A stretch of 64,000 bases of DNA from contig CACPPZ010000003.1 of the NCBI GenBank assembly GCA_902635985.1, positions 1-64,000 on the forward strand, written 5' to 3'. Position 1 is the first letter of the stretch; each line of letters opens with the position of its first letter. Below the pieces are notes generated by a model. The model did not search any database. It was not told where the DNA came from and was given only the letters and a program-made list of their open reading frames with translations. The DNA comes from Paracoccaceae bacterium. GTDB taxonomy: Bacteria > Pseudomonadota > Alphaproteobacteria > Rhodobacterales > Rhodobacteraceae. Shown here piece after piece: positions 16,239 to 25,087 of this stretch. The translations under genes and the position numbers were made by a program.

Positions 16239-17787
16239 CGTAATTGTAATTGGAGCTGGACACAATGGTCTCATCGTAGCTTCAAAGTTGGCTGCTTCTG
16301 GAAGGCGAGTTCTTTTAATTGAAGCGGGCGATACCTACGGTGGAATGGCGAGGAGTGAAGTTTTATTTGAAGGTTTCCAAGCTCCGGAATTGGCTAGTAA
16401 TGCAGGTGGTATTTCAAAAGATGTAGTGCAAGATTTGGGGCTCAACAAATATGACCTTTTGTTTAATGAAGATGGTATAAAGACCGTAGGCCTGAACATC
16501 GAAAATGAAAGCGTTATATTTGGCAGTAAATTTGGAAAAAGTATAGAAGGTATAAGAGAGGACGAAGTTAAACGATGGAAAGAATTAAGAGAGAAATTTT
16601 TTAACCAGAGCCATCTCTTTCAAAGTTTGGCTTCGCAAATTCCTGTAGGAAGTAATCACAAAACATTTGGGAGTAAAGCCAATTTATTTTTGACAGCCGC
16701 AAAATTGAGGCTGCAAGGTAAAGAACAATTTCAAGAACTTTTACGAATGATTACTATGTGCATTGCTGATTTAGTAGAAGAAGAACTTGAAACATCTTCT
16801 CTGAAAGGACTAATTTCTTTTGACTCTACATTAGGTATAAAACTAGGACCTAGATCGCCAACCTCGTATCTAGGTCTATTGTATAAACTTTCACAAATGA
16901 AAGCTTCCTATCAAGAGAAATCATTATCTATTAACGGTGGCGTCACCAGTTTCATTAATGCTTTGTTTAGGTCAGCTGAGGAAAATGGAGTAGATTTCGT
17001 CTTTAAAGGTAAAGTCAGTTCACTTATTATATCGGATTCCGTAGCGACTGGTGTAAAGCTAGAAAACGGGGTGGAATACTCTGCAAAAACCATTGTCTCT
17101 TCTATCAGTCCAGTGAACACCTTTCTTGATTTAGTCGGTGCCCACAACCTGGAGACTGATCTAACCAGACGAATCCGAGCTCTTAGGTACTCAGGCAATA
17201 CTAGTAAACTCAACATTATTTTGGAGGAAATTCCAAAGTTACATAATTCACAAAACTTAGATTCAAACTACCGATATGTTTATGCCCCTTCTCTAGAGTC
17301 AGTAGAAAGTAACTTTAACTCTCTTAAATATAATGAACTTCCTTCTGATCCTAATTTTGAAATGTATTTCAGTAAGATTTCTTCCGAGTCGTCCCTCAAT
17401 GGAGCAGTTATGGCCTCCATTTGTATTCAGAATACGCCATACTCCCTAAAAGGTGACTGGAAAAATTCAAAGGAAGTTTTGATTAATAAGGTAATTTCAA
17501 CAATTCAAAAATGGGCTCCTGAATTTAAAAAGGGTATTTTATTCACAAGTCTTCTGCTTCCGCATGAAACTGAAAAAAAATATTGCGTTGCTGGGGGTCA
17601 TTGGCACCATAATGAATTGCAAATAGACAGTCTCTATTCATTGAGGCCGACATTTGGTGTATCAGATTATTCCACCCCAATCGATGGCCTTTTCATTTGT
17701 GGAGCGGGCACCCATCCAGGTGGTAATCTTTTTGGCTTGTCAGGTTTAAACGCAGCTAAAAAGATTTTGAGAGAGAGTATTAAATGA
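16225..17787 (+). CDS. second CrtI/PYROXD2-like FAD oxidoreductase
   Basis: About 520-residue paralogue of the preceding protein, with VIGAGHNGLIVASKL at the N-terminus and GLFICGAGTHPGGNLFGLSGLNAA at the C-terminus. Two ATGs are available, 16219 and 16225. I prefer 16225 because AGGG at 16215-16218 is six bases before it. It overlaps the previous stop by 14 bases, and the GcvT-like gene starts inside its own stop (ATGA). The pair may form a heteromer, since such tandem flavoproteins with tight coupling often do. Confidence 0.85.
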   Translation: MKSYDVIVIGAGHNGLIVASKLAASGRRVLLIEAGDTYGGMARSEVLFEGFQAPELASNAGGISKDVVQDLGLNKYDLLFNEDGIKTVGLNIENESVIFGSKFGKSIEGIREDEVKRWKELREKFFNQSHLFQSLASQIPVGSNHKTFGSKANLFLTAAKLRLQGKEQFQELLRMITMCIADLVEEELETSSLKGLISFDSTLGIKLGPRSPTSYLGLLYKLSQMKASYQEKSLSINGGVTSFINALFRSAEENGVDFVFKGKVSSLIISDSVATGVKLENGVEYSAKTIVSSISPVNTFLDLVGAHNLETDLTRRIRALRYSGNTSKLNIILEEIPKLHNSQNLDSNYRYVYAPSLESVESNFNSLKYNELPSDPNFEMYFSKISSESSLNGAVMASICIQNTPYSLKGDWKNSKEVLINKVISTIQKWAPEFKKGILFTSLLLPHETEKKYCVAGGHWHHNELQIDSLYSLRPTFGVSDYSTPIDGLFICGAGTHPGGNLFGLSGLNAAKKILRESIK

Positions 17788-19001
17788 CCCAGTTAAGAGA
17801 GAAAAAAGATAGGGACACAACATTTAGTAAACCACTTTTTAGGTCTCCTTTTTATGATTTTTTTGCTGCGCAGGAAACTGAGGGTCATTGGTACGATTGG
17901 AACGGATATAAATCACCAACAATTTTATCAGATGAGGAGTTAGAATATTTTTCTATCCGTTCAACTTGTAGTGTCTTCGATATTACTCCTTTAAACAAAT
18001 ATAGAATTGTAGGGTCACAGGCTGAAGAATTTTTAAACAAGCTCACTGTAAGAAATGTTGCTAAACAGAATGTAGCTACAGTTAAGTACACACTGTGGTG
18101 TGATCAGGAGGGATTTGTAATTGATGACGGAACACTTTTTAGGATTTCGGATAATGATTTTCGCTTGTGTTCGCAGGAAAAGCATCTTCCTTGGCTGATT
18201 GATACATCACATGGCTTTGATGTTGAAATTATCGATGAAAGTAAGCATGTTTGTGGAATATCCCTTCAGGGGCCTACTGCTGCCTCAATTCTCCGCCTTT
18301 TAGGGGTAAACGGAATTGATAATTTGAAACCGTTTCATCTTTTTCAAACAAAAATATCAAATATCCCAATTATGATATCTAGAACTGGTTTTACTGGAGA
18401 CTTGGGTTACGAAATATTTATGAAGAATAATGTGGCAGATAAATTTATTGAGAGAGTTTGGAACGCAGGGACCAATCATGGACTTACAGCGATTGGATAC
18501 AACGCTCTGAATATGGCTAGAATAGAAGCAGGTTTTATAGTGGCTAACGTTGATTTTATTTCATCTGATCATGCAATAAGGCCAAATAGATGTAGACGCC
18601 CTGACGATCTTGGTCTCGGATGGTTAGTAGACTTGAAAAAAGGGTTTTTCAATGGAAAGAAGGCTATTCTAAATAGTAAGTTGGAAGACAGTGCGGCTTT
18701 CAAGATTTATACTTTAGAAATAGATGGAAAAGAGCCAGCCGAGGGATCAGTAATTTATTATAACAAAAAAGATGAGGTTGGTACTGTGACTTCAGCTATT
18801 TGGTCGCCAATGACTAAAAAATCTATAGCTCTCGCTCAGTTGAAATTGGGTTCATCAAAGTCCAAAATGGAAAATTTATGGGTCGAAATATATTCTTTGA
18901 AAGAGTTACAATATCATAAACTTATGAAGAAAGTTTCTATAGTAAAGCCACCATTTATTAATTTGGCACGGAGATCTGCTTGCCCACCATCCAACTGTTG
19001 A
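17784..19001 (+). CDS. GcvT-like aminomethyltransferase/demethylase
   Basis: 405-residue protein of the glycine-cleavage T-protein superfamily. The folate-binding part carries CDQEGFVIDDGTLFRI, in which the Asp of the DD pair corresponds to the catalytic position. Later segments RTGFTGDLGYEIFM and ARIEAGFIVANVDF are also family hallmarks. Relatives include GcvT, DmdA (DMSP demethylase), and domains of dimethylglycine and sarcosine dehydrogenases. It is coupled by ATGA overlap to two FAD oxidoreductases, so methyl transfer to tetrahydrofolate after oxidation of an N-methyl substrate is plausible. No H- or P-protein gene is present, which argues against glycine cleavage. Confidence 0.85.
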   Translation: MTQLREKKDRDTTFSKPLFRSPFYDFFAAQETEGHWYDWNGYKSPTILSDEELEYFSIRSTCSVFDITPLNKYRIVGSQAEEFLNKLTVRNVAKQNVATVKYTLWCDQEGFVIDDGTLFRISDNDFRLCSQEKHLPWLIDTSHGFDVEIIDESKHVCGISLQGPTAASILRLLGVNGIDNLKPFHLFQTKISNIPIMISRTGFTGDLGYEIFMKNNVADKFIERVWNAGTNHGLTAIGYNALNMARIEAGFIVANVDFISSDHAIRPNRCRRPDDLGLGWLVDLKKGFFNGKKAILNSKLEDSAAFKIYTLEIDGKEPAEGSVIYYNKKDEVGTVTSAIWSPMTKKSIALAQLKLGSSKSKMENLWVEIYSLKELQYHKLMKKVSIVKPPFINLARRSACPPSNC

Positions 19002-19156
19002 ACTTTAAAATATAAATGGGTTTGCAGTTTATATTCTTTATCGTTGTTAAAATTCGCAGTTTTTACATTTACTATCTTAAGCTAATTAGATTTGTTAGAT
19101 TTTACGATTAGGTCGTTTAGCTCATAAAGTGGTAGTAATTATTGTTTAATTGATCT

Positions 19157-20353
19157 TTATTTTCTTTTGGCAAGCAGTCTTTCGTTTGCCTGAAGTAATC
19201 TACCGCGCTCTGGTTCTGGGCCCAAAAGAACTGGAAAATATTCTCTTAAAGTATCGTGGTATGCTTTTACCCCATATTCTAAATCAGATAATAAGACACC
19301 TTCGTAAGCGCTTGAGAATGCTGCTTCCCATGACCATTTAATCAACTGTTCGTCTTCTTTGCTAGTTAACCGATCAATTCTCATGCTTAGATATCTTGAA
19401 ACTTTCATCTCTCGATTTTCTTCTGCATATTTGTAATTACCCCCGCGTTGTATGGTTTTTCCATTTTCCACTGGATACTCTTGGTAGAAGATTACTGAGT
19501 CTGGGTACAAACCAAACACAAGATTTGGAAAAACGCCAATGTATAACCAACATTTCCGATGAGTTTCGTCCAAACTATCTTTGGCGTACAATAATTTTTT
19601 ATAGTTTCTAACGCTCCAAAGCCGTCCGTCCCCGGAGTTAAAAGATCCGACTGATCTAGATAGTCCTCCTGCTATTGGTTCATCGTAATAATTTTGACCA
19701 AATAGATCATGTAGACCCGGGTGTGCCATAGGTACATGGTAACCTTCATTATCAACATCGCGCACACACTTCCAATTGGCATCAATTTCTTCTGTCCAGA
19801 AGCCATCTCCAGTAGGTTCGAGATCAAAGAGTTCGTATTGAGAAACTTCGTTATCGAATTTTTTCAAAATATCTGAAAGTGCAGGTTGAGGGCCAGGCTG
19901 AAATCTCACAAAAATAAACCCATTCCATATGTCCATTTCCAAAGGGGGTAGGCCATATTCAACTGGGTCCAGTTTGGGAAGAGATGACGGTCGTGAAGCG
20001 CCTCGTAGCGTACCGTCAAGATTATAAGTCCAGCCATGAAATGGACAAGTTATTGTTGACTTACAAGTGCCTGCGTCATCGGCTATTACTCTAGAACCAC
20101 GATGTTTACACAGATTATGGAATGCTCTGATTTTTCCATCTTTGCCTCTTATAACTAGTGCACGCTCGCCAATTAAATTCCAAGTTATGAAATCTCCCGC
20201 GTTCGGTATGTCGTTACTATGGCAGATAAGCTGCCAATGGCGTCTAAAAAGTAAGTCCTTTTCAGCCTCAAACATTTCGTTATTAAAGAAGCTCCAGGCT
20301 GGAAGGCCTGACCTATCCCAATCATTAGGTATCTCTGTATGTTCTTTTCCCAA
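19157..20353 (-). CDS. Rieske non-heme iron oxygenase alpha subunit (second copy type)
   Basis: About 398-residue oxygenase. Rieske ligands are Cys82/His84 and Cys103/His106. The mononuclear site is in DVDNEGYHVPMAHP, again with Glu before the GYH as in quaternary-ammonium oxygenases. The longest frame starts at 20401, but TTG 20353 has AAAGAGGT (20361-20368) seven bases upstream and a family-like N-terminus, so I start there. It is only distantly similar to the oxygenase at 5159. It stands alone, converging with the GcvT-like operon; no reductase gene is adjacent. Confidence 0.85.
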   Translation of the reverse strand: MGKEHTEIPNDWDRSGLPAWSFFNNEMFEAEKDLLFRRHWQLICHSNDIPNAGDFITWNLIGERALVIRGKDGKIRAFHNLCKHRGSRVIADDAGTCKSTITCPFHGWTYNLDGTLRGASRPSSLPKLDPVEYGLPPLEMDIWNGFIFVRFQPGPQPALSDILKKFDNEVSQYELFDLEPTGDGFWTEEIDANWKCVRDVDNEGYHVPMAHPGLHDLFGQNYYDEPIAGGLSRSVGSFNSGDGRLWSVRNYKKLLYAKDSLDETHRKCWLYIGVFPNLVFGLYPDSVIFYQEYPVENGKTIQRGGNYKYAEENREMKVSRYLSMRIDRLTSKEDEQLIKWSWEAAFSSAYEGVLLSDLEYGVKAYHDTLREYFPVLLGPEPERGRLLQANERLLAKRK

Positions 20354-20524
20354 TGAAAACACCTCTTTATAAAAGCATAAACTCTTTATCATTGTTATCA
20401 ATTAGAAATAGAAAGCACACTGCACAGAAGATATGCAAGGACTAAAGCACTTTTGATGGGCAGTAACAATAAATTGACTGATTGATAAAAAAGTGCTCAC
20501 CTATACTAATCAAGGAGAGAAAAA

Positions 20525-21508
20525 ATGATTTCAATTACACGTAGATTTTTACTGGCTGTCACATTTGCTTGCTCAGGTGTACTGGTGGCTGGCGCTTCAT
20601 ATGCTGAAAAGGTCAAGGTTGCCGCAATATATACGCTTCCAGTGGAGCAGCAATGGATAAGCAGAATACACAAAGCCCTAAATACAGCCGCCTCGCGCGG
20701 TGACATCGAGTATGTTTATTCAGAGAACATAGCAAATACTGACTATGAGAGAGTAATGCGGGAATATGCAGAACAAGGTATGCAATTAATTGTTGGAGAA
20801 GTTTTTGGTCTAGAGCGTGCTGCGAGAAAAGTTGCCAAAGATTATCCTGACACTGCTTTCTTGATGGGCTCATCTTTTACACCTGTTGCCCCTAACTTTT
20901 CTGTTTTCGACAACTGGATTCATGAACCCTCATATTTGTCTGGTATGGTTGCAGGCGCTGCAACAAAATCCAATCTAATTGGTATGGTTGGTGGGTACGC
21001 TATACCGGAAGTAAATCGTCTAATGCACGCTTTTATGGATGGTGCCCGAGAAGTGAATCCTGATGTTAAATTCTTAGTAAACTTTATTGATAGTTGGTAT
21101 GATCCACCAAAAGCGAAGGAAAGTGCTTTTGCTATGATGGATGCCGGGGCAGACGTTATGTATGCTGAGAGATTTGGTGTTTCTGATGCAGCTGTAGAGC
21201 GTGGAGTTAAAGCTATCGGAAATGTTATTGATACTTCAGGTGATTATCCGGGGACAATAATGGCATCTGCTATTTGGCATATGGAAGCCACAATAGATAA
21301 GGCCGTATCTCGCGTGGCAGATGGATCATTCGAGGCCGCGGACTATGGACAGTATAGCTTCATGGCTTATGGCGGTGGATCACTAATTATGGATGAAAGT
21401 CTCATGTCTGCAGAAACGGCAGCCGCTGTAAAGGCGAGAGAAGCAGAACTTTTGGATGGTCTGTTCAGGGTCAATGTTAACGACGCCCGTCCTACTTCTG
21501 ATAATTAG
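20525..21508 (+). CDS. BMP-family (PnrA-like) substrate-binding protein
   Basis: 327-residue exported protein with a signal peptide ending near ASYA-EK, and the BMP/PnrA fold pattern (VAAIYTLPVEQQW, then the later MDAGADVMYAERFG and GTIMASAIWHME). These proteins bind nucleosides or related bases. A strong AAGGAGAG precedes the ATG. First gene of a transporter operon with a double ATPase and two permeases. The amidohydrolase gene downstream supports a nucleobase or similar heterocycle as cargo. Confidence 0.9.
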   Translation: MISITRRFLLAVTFACSGVLVAGASYAEKVKVAAIYTLPVEQQWISRIHKALNTAASRGDIEYVYSENIANTDYERVMREYAEQGMQLIVGEVFGLERAARKVAKDYPDTAFLMGSSFTPVAPNFSVFDNWIHEPSYLSGMVAGAATKSNLIGMVGGYAIPEVNRLMHAFMDGAREVNPDVKFLVNFIDSWYDPPKAKESAFAMMDAGADVMYAERFGVSDAAVERGVKAIGNVIDTSGDYPGTIMASAIWHMEATIDKAVSRVADGSFEAADYGQYSFMAYGGGSLIMDESLMSAETAAAVKAREAELLDGLFRVNVNDARPTSDN

Positions 21509-21516
21509 AAAGTACT

Positions 21517-21544
21517 AGCGCTGGCTGCAAAAGTGGGCAGCGCT
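21517..21544 (+). terminator. intercistronic hairpin after the BMP binding-protein gene
   Basis: AGCGCTG (21517-21523) pairs with CAGCGCT (21538-21544) around a 14-base loop. It sits right between the binding-protein stop and the ATPase start, with no T-run, so it is more likely an mRNA-stabilising or partial-termination element. Confidence 0.45.
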
Positions 21545-21552
21545 CTTCAAAA

Positions 21553-23070
21553 ATGGAAGCATCGACAGTATTAAAGCTCAACGGGCTTGCAAAACGCTTT
21601 GGCTCAATTCTAGCGAATGATGATATAACGATTCACCTTCAAAAAGGAGAAGTTCTAGCACTTCTTGGCGAAAATGGTGCAGGCAAAACAACGCTTATGA
21701 ACATGTTGTTTGGTCATTATTTACCTGATTCTGGAAATATTGAGATTAAGAGCGTTAATGGTGAATTAGTCCCATTAGAGCTGGGTAATCCTAGTGCTGC
21801 TTTGGCTGCAGGAATTGGAATGGTTCATCAGCATTTTACTCTTGCTGAAAATATTACAGCTTTTGAAAATATTACTTTGGGCGCTGAGTCGCTGTTTTCA
21901 CTGAGGCGCAATCAGAGAAAAGCTGAAAAAAAAATTAACAATATAATGTCTAACAGTGGTCTAGAGGCACCGCTTGACATTCCTGTGGGAAGGCTTTCCG
22001 TTGGAGAAAGACAGCGAGTTGAAATTCTCAAAGCATTATACCGTGACGCTCATATCCTGGTACTTGATGAACCAACAGCAGTTCTTACACCACAAGAGGC
22101 AGATGCTCTATTTTCCAATTTAAGACGAATGACTAACCATGGTTTGTCGGTCATTTTCATAACTCATAAAATGCGTGAAGTTTTAGCTTTTTCAGATAGG
22201 CTTGTTGTGTTGCGCCACGGTAAAAATGTTGGAAGTATGGAAACTTCAAATGCAACTGAAAAGAAAATTGCACGCTTAATGGTTGGAAGTGAAACCCAAA
22301 AAGTATCTCCAAAAAGAATAACTCCTGGTGGACCAATTTTATCGTTAAATGACATTTCTGTAGCCGGCCGGTCAAAAAGAGATTCTCTTCAAAATATAAG
22401 TTTAACATTGAAATCGCATGAAATTTTAGGAATTGCTGGGATTTCAGGAAATGGTCAAAATGTACTCGCTGATCTTATCTCTGGTTTGGCACTGCCTGAT
22501 AAAGGCTCAATACTTTTAAAAGGTGTGGCCATTCAAAATATAAATCCTTTGAATATGATAAAATTGGGGTTTGGAAGAATCCCAGAGGATAGGCATCGAC
22601 AGGGAATAGTCGGTGGCTTAAGTGTTTCTGAAAATATGGTTATTGAGCGCTTGGATGATCCTCTAATTCAAAACTTTGGTTTTCTGCGTTCCTCCGTAAT
22701 TAATGATAATGCGCAAACATTATCAGAAAAATATGATGTGCGAGGGCCAGGTATAGATCAAGCGTCTCGTTTATTATCTGGAGGGAACATTCAGAAGCTC
22801 ATTTTGGCTAGAGTTTTTGAACAACAACCAGAGATAATTCTGGCTAATCAACCAACTCGGGGACTTGATATGGGTGCGGCGTCCGATGTTCAGAGGCATC
22901 TAATTGAAGCCAGAGATAGGGGTGGTGGAGTTATTCTAATTTCTGAAGATTTAGATGAGATCTTAGGGTTAGCCGATAGAATAGTTGTTATGAGAGATGG
23001 TAACTTACATGATGTCAATTCAAGTAGCCGAGAGGCTATAGGCTTAATGATGGCGGGAGAGTCTGTATGA
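21553..23070 (+). CDS. ABC transporter ATPase with two nucleotide-binding domains (YufO-like)
   Basis: 505-residue protein with two ABC domains, as in sugar and nucleoside importers. The first has GENGAGKTTLMNML, LSVGERQRVEILKAL and LVLDEPTAVLTP. The second has a degenerate P-loop (GISGNGQNVLADLISG, no GKT) and LSGGNIQKLILARV. A degenerate second site is normal for this family. It energises the BMP-type transporter. The next gene starts inside its stop codon (ATGA). Confidence 0.9.
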   Translation: MEASTVLKLNGLAKRFGSILANDDITIHLQKGEVLALLGENGAGKTTLMNMLFGHYLPDSGNIEIKSVNGELVPLELGNPSAALAAGIGMVHQHFTLAENITAFENITLGAESLFSLRRNQRKAEKKINNIMSNSGLEAPLDIPVGRLSVGERQRVEILKALYRDAHILVLDEPTAVLTPQEADALFSNLRRMTNHGLSVIFITHKMREVLAFSDRLVVLRHGKNVGSMETSNATEKKIARLMVGSETQKVSPKRITPGGPILSLNDISVAGRSKRDSLQNISLTLKSHEILGIAGISGNGQNVLADLISGLALPDKGSILLKGVAIQNINPLNMIKLGFGRIPEDRHRQGIVGGLSVSENMVIERLDDPLIQNFGFLRSSVINDNAQTLSEKYDVRGPGIDQASRLLSGGNIQKLILARVFEQQPEIILANQPTRGLDMGAASDVQRHLIEARDRGGGVILISEDLDEILGLADRIVVMRDGNLHDVNSSSREAIGLMMAGESV

Positions 23071-24140
23071 TCCGCATCGAACCAAGGGAAAAAATATCAA
23101 ACAGTAGCACGATATTCATACCGATAATCGCGGCTATAGTTTCTTTATTATTTGCGGCGATACCTATAATTTCAGCCGGCGCTAATCCCCTAATTGCTTA
23201 TGTTGAAATGGCAAAGGGTGTTTTTGGCTCTGTTTTTGCTGTTTCAGAGATGTTGACCCGGGCTACACCGTTAATCTTTACTGGTCTTGCTGCGGCAATC
23301 GCTTTTCGGGCAAAACTTTGGAATATAGGTGCTGAAGGCCAACTTTACCTTGGCGCAATAGCTGCTGTGACTGTAGGGTCAGGTTTTTTTGATCTACCTG
23401 CTATTTTTTTATTACCTCTAATTATAGTCTTGGGAGCCTGTGCTGGCGCGGTAGGAATGGTTGCTCCAACATTTCTGAAAGTACGTTTTGGCGCTGATGA
23501 GGTGGTAACAACACTTTTGCTCAACTTCATTATAATCATCTTTCTTCAAATGTTGTTAGAAGGACCTTTGCAGGATCCAATGGGTTTGGGGTGGCCGCAG
23601 TCAGCTCCAATTTTGGATCAGGGTATGTTTCCACCACTAATTGATCGAATGCGCGTTCATTCTGGTCTGATTTTAGCTATTATTTTAGCTGTAATAGCCC
23701 ATTTCATGATAAAGCACTCAGTTTGGGGATTTAAATTAAGAGCTGTTGGGGAAAACTCATCTGCTGCAAAGCATGCAGGGATAAACATAAATCATTCACT
23801 CTTTGGAGTAGCCCTTCTTTCGGGGGGTCTTGCAGGGCTTGCCGGCGTGAGTGAAGTTGCCGGACTAAAAGGTTATCTCACAGCAGACCTTTCGCCGGGT
23901 TTTGGTTATGCGGGAATAGTGGTTGCCATGTTGGCAGGCTTATCTCCAATCGGTGTTTTAGTGGCATCAGTTTTTATTGCTTCTGTGTTTGTTGGGGCTG
24001 ATAGCATGAGTAGGGCAATGGGGATATCATCTTTCCTAGCAGATTTAGTGGTATCAGTATCTCTTTTATGTGTGTTAGTTGGAGGGTTTATCGCAAAATT
24101 TAAAATTGTGCGTGCTGGTACTGGGAAAAAGATTTTATGA
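23067..24140 (+). CDS. ABC permease, YufP-like
   Basis: 357-residue inner-membrane permease with about nine or ten helices and the family segments AIAFRAKLWNIGAEGQLYLGA and AVGENSSAAKHAGI. It overlaps the ATPase and the following permease by ATGA on both sides. With the next gene it forms the heterodimeric channel of the nucleoside/base-type importer. Confidence 0.9.
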   Translation: MIRIEPREKISNSSTIFIPIIAAIVSLLFAAIPIISAGANPLIAYVEMAKGVFGSVFAVSEMLTRATPLIFTGLAAAIAFRAKLWNIGAEGQLYLGAIAAVTVGSGFFDLPAIFLLPLIIVLGACAGAVGMVAPTFLKVRFGADEVVTTLLLNFIIIIFLQMLLEGPLQDPMGLGWPQSAPILDQGMFPPLIDRMRVHSGLILAIILAVIAHFMIKHSVWGFKLRAVGENSSAAKHAGININHSLFGVALLSGGLAGLAGVSEVAGLKGYLTADLSPGFGYAGIVVAMLAGLSPIGVLVASVFIASVFVGADSMSRAMGISSFLADLVVSVSLLCVLVGGFIAKFKIVRAGTGKKIL

Positions 24141-25081
24141 TCGATATCCTCAATATTTTGCTTACGGATAGTTTTTGGGCAGCATCTCTAAGGATCGCAA
24201 CACCCTTAATTTTTGGTGTGTTAGGAGCTTTAATTTGTGAAAGATCTGGCACCTTAAATCTAGGAATTGAAGGTATATTTGTTGTAGGTGCGATGTGTGG
24301 TTGGATGGCCACATGGTTAGGTGCTGGACTATGGGGTGGAATTTTAGTTGCATTTTTATGTGGCGCATTCTTTGGATTAATACACGCGTTACTTACTGTG
24401 CCACTTGGGCTTTCGCAGCACGTTAGTGGGCTTGGAATAACTTTGTTTGCTACTTCTGTAAGTTACTTCACTTATCGAACAGCGTTGCCGGATGTTTCAT
24501 CACCCCCAAGAATTGAGCCATTTCAACCTCTGGATATTCCTATACTTTCTGATTTACCATTTATTGGATTAGTTTTGTTCCAGCAAACCGCTTTAACTTG
24601 GCTCGCTTTAATCATGGTATTATTAGTTTGGTATGTGCTGAATCGTACAAACCTTGGATTGGCAATAAAGGCAGTTGGGGATAACCCGAATAGTGTGGAT
24701 GCTCAGGGTTTATCAGTTTATGCAATTCGAATGTGGGCAATCGTTGTTGGCTCAGCTCTGATGGCTCTTGGCGGGGCTTTTTTAACAATGAGCGCTTTTG
24801 ATGCATTTTTCTTTGGGATGGTTAATGGTCGTGGATGGGTCTGTATTGCGCTCGTAATCTTTGCAAGTTGGAGACCGGGAAAAGCTTTAATTGGTGCGCT
24901 TTTATTTGGCGCTTTTGATGCTTTGCAAGTAAGATTGCAAACCGAGATGGGAGCCGTTGTTCCTGGGCAAGTTTTTTTGATGGCCCCATATGTTTTGTCA
25001 ATTGCAGCGTTGGTCATAGCAGCGAGATCAGCGGACTATCCTAGAGCTTTATTGACACCTTGGTACAAAGGGCAAAGGTAA
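24137..25081 (+). CDS. ABC permease, YufQ-like
   Basis: 314-residue permease with GALICERSGTLNLGIEGIFV and the IKAVGDNPNSVDAQGLSV coupling segment. It is the partner of the preceding permease. The start overlaps the previous stop (ATGA). The amidohydrolase gene begins six bases after its stop. Confidence 0.9.
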   Translation: MIDILNILLTDSFWAASLRIATPLIFGVLGALICERSGTLNLGIEGIFVVGAMCGWMATWLGAGLWGGILVAFLCGAFFGLIHALLTVPLGLSQHVSGLGITLFATSVSYFTYRTALPDVSSPPRIEPFQPLDIPILSDLPFIGLVLFQQTALTWLALIMVLLVWYVLNRTNLGLAIKAVGDNPNSVDAQGLSVYAIRMWAIVVGSALMALGGAFLTMSAFDAFFFGMVNGRGWVCIALVIFASWRPGKALIGALLFGAFDALQVRLQTEMGAVVPGQVFLMAPYVLSIAALVIAARSADYPRALLTPWYKGQR

Positions 25082-25087
25082 GGTTAG

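Noticed and set aside
14616..17787. Carotenoid biosynthesis reading of the two CrtI-like genes
   Set aside because: No crtB, crtE or other carotenoid genes are adjacent, and the coupled gene is GcvT-like.
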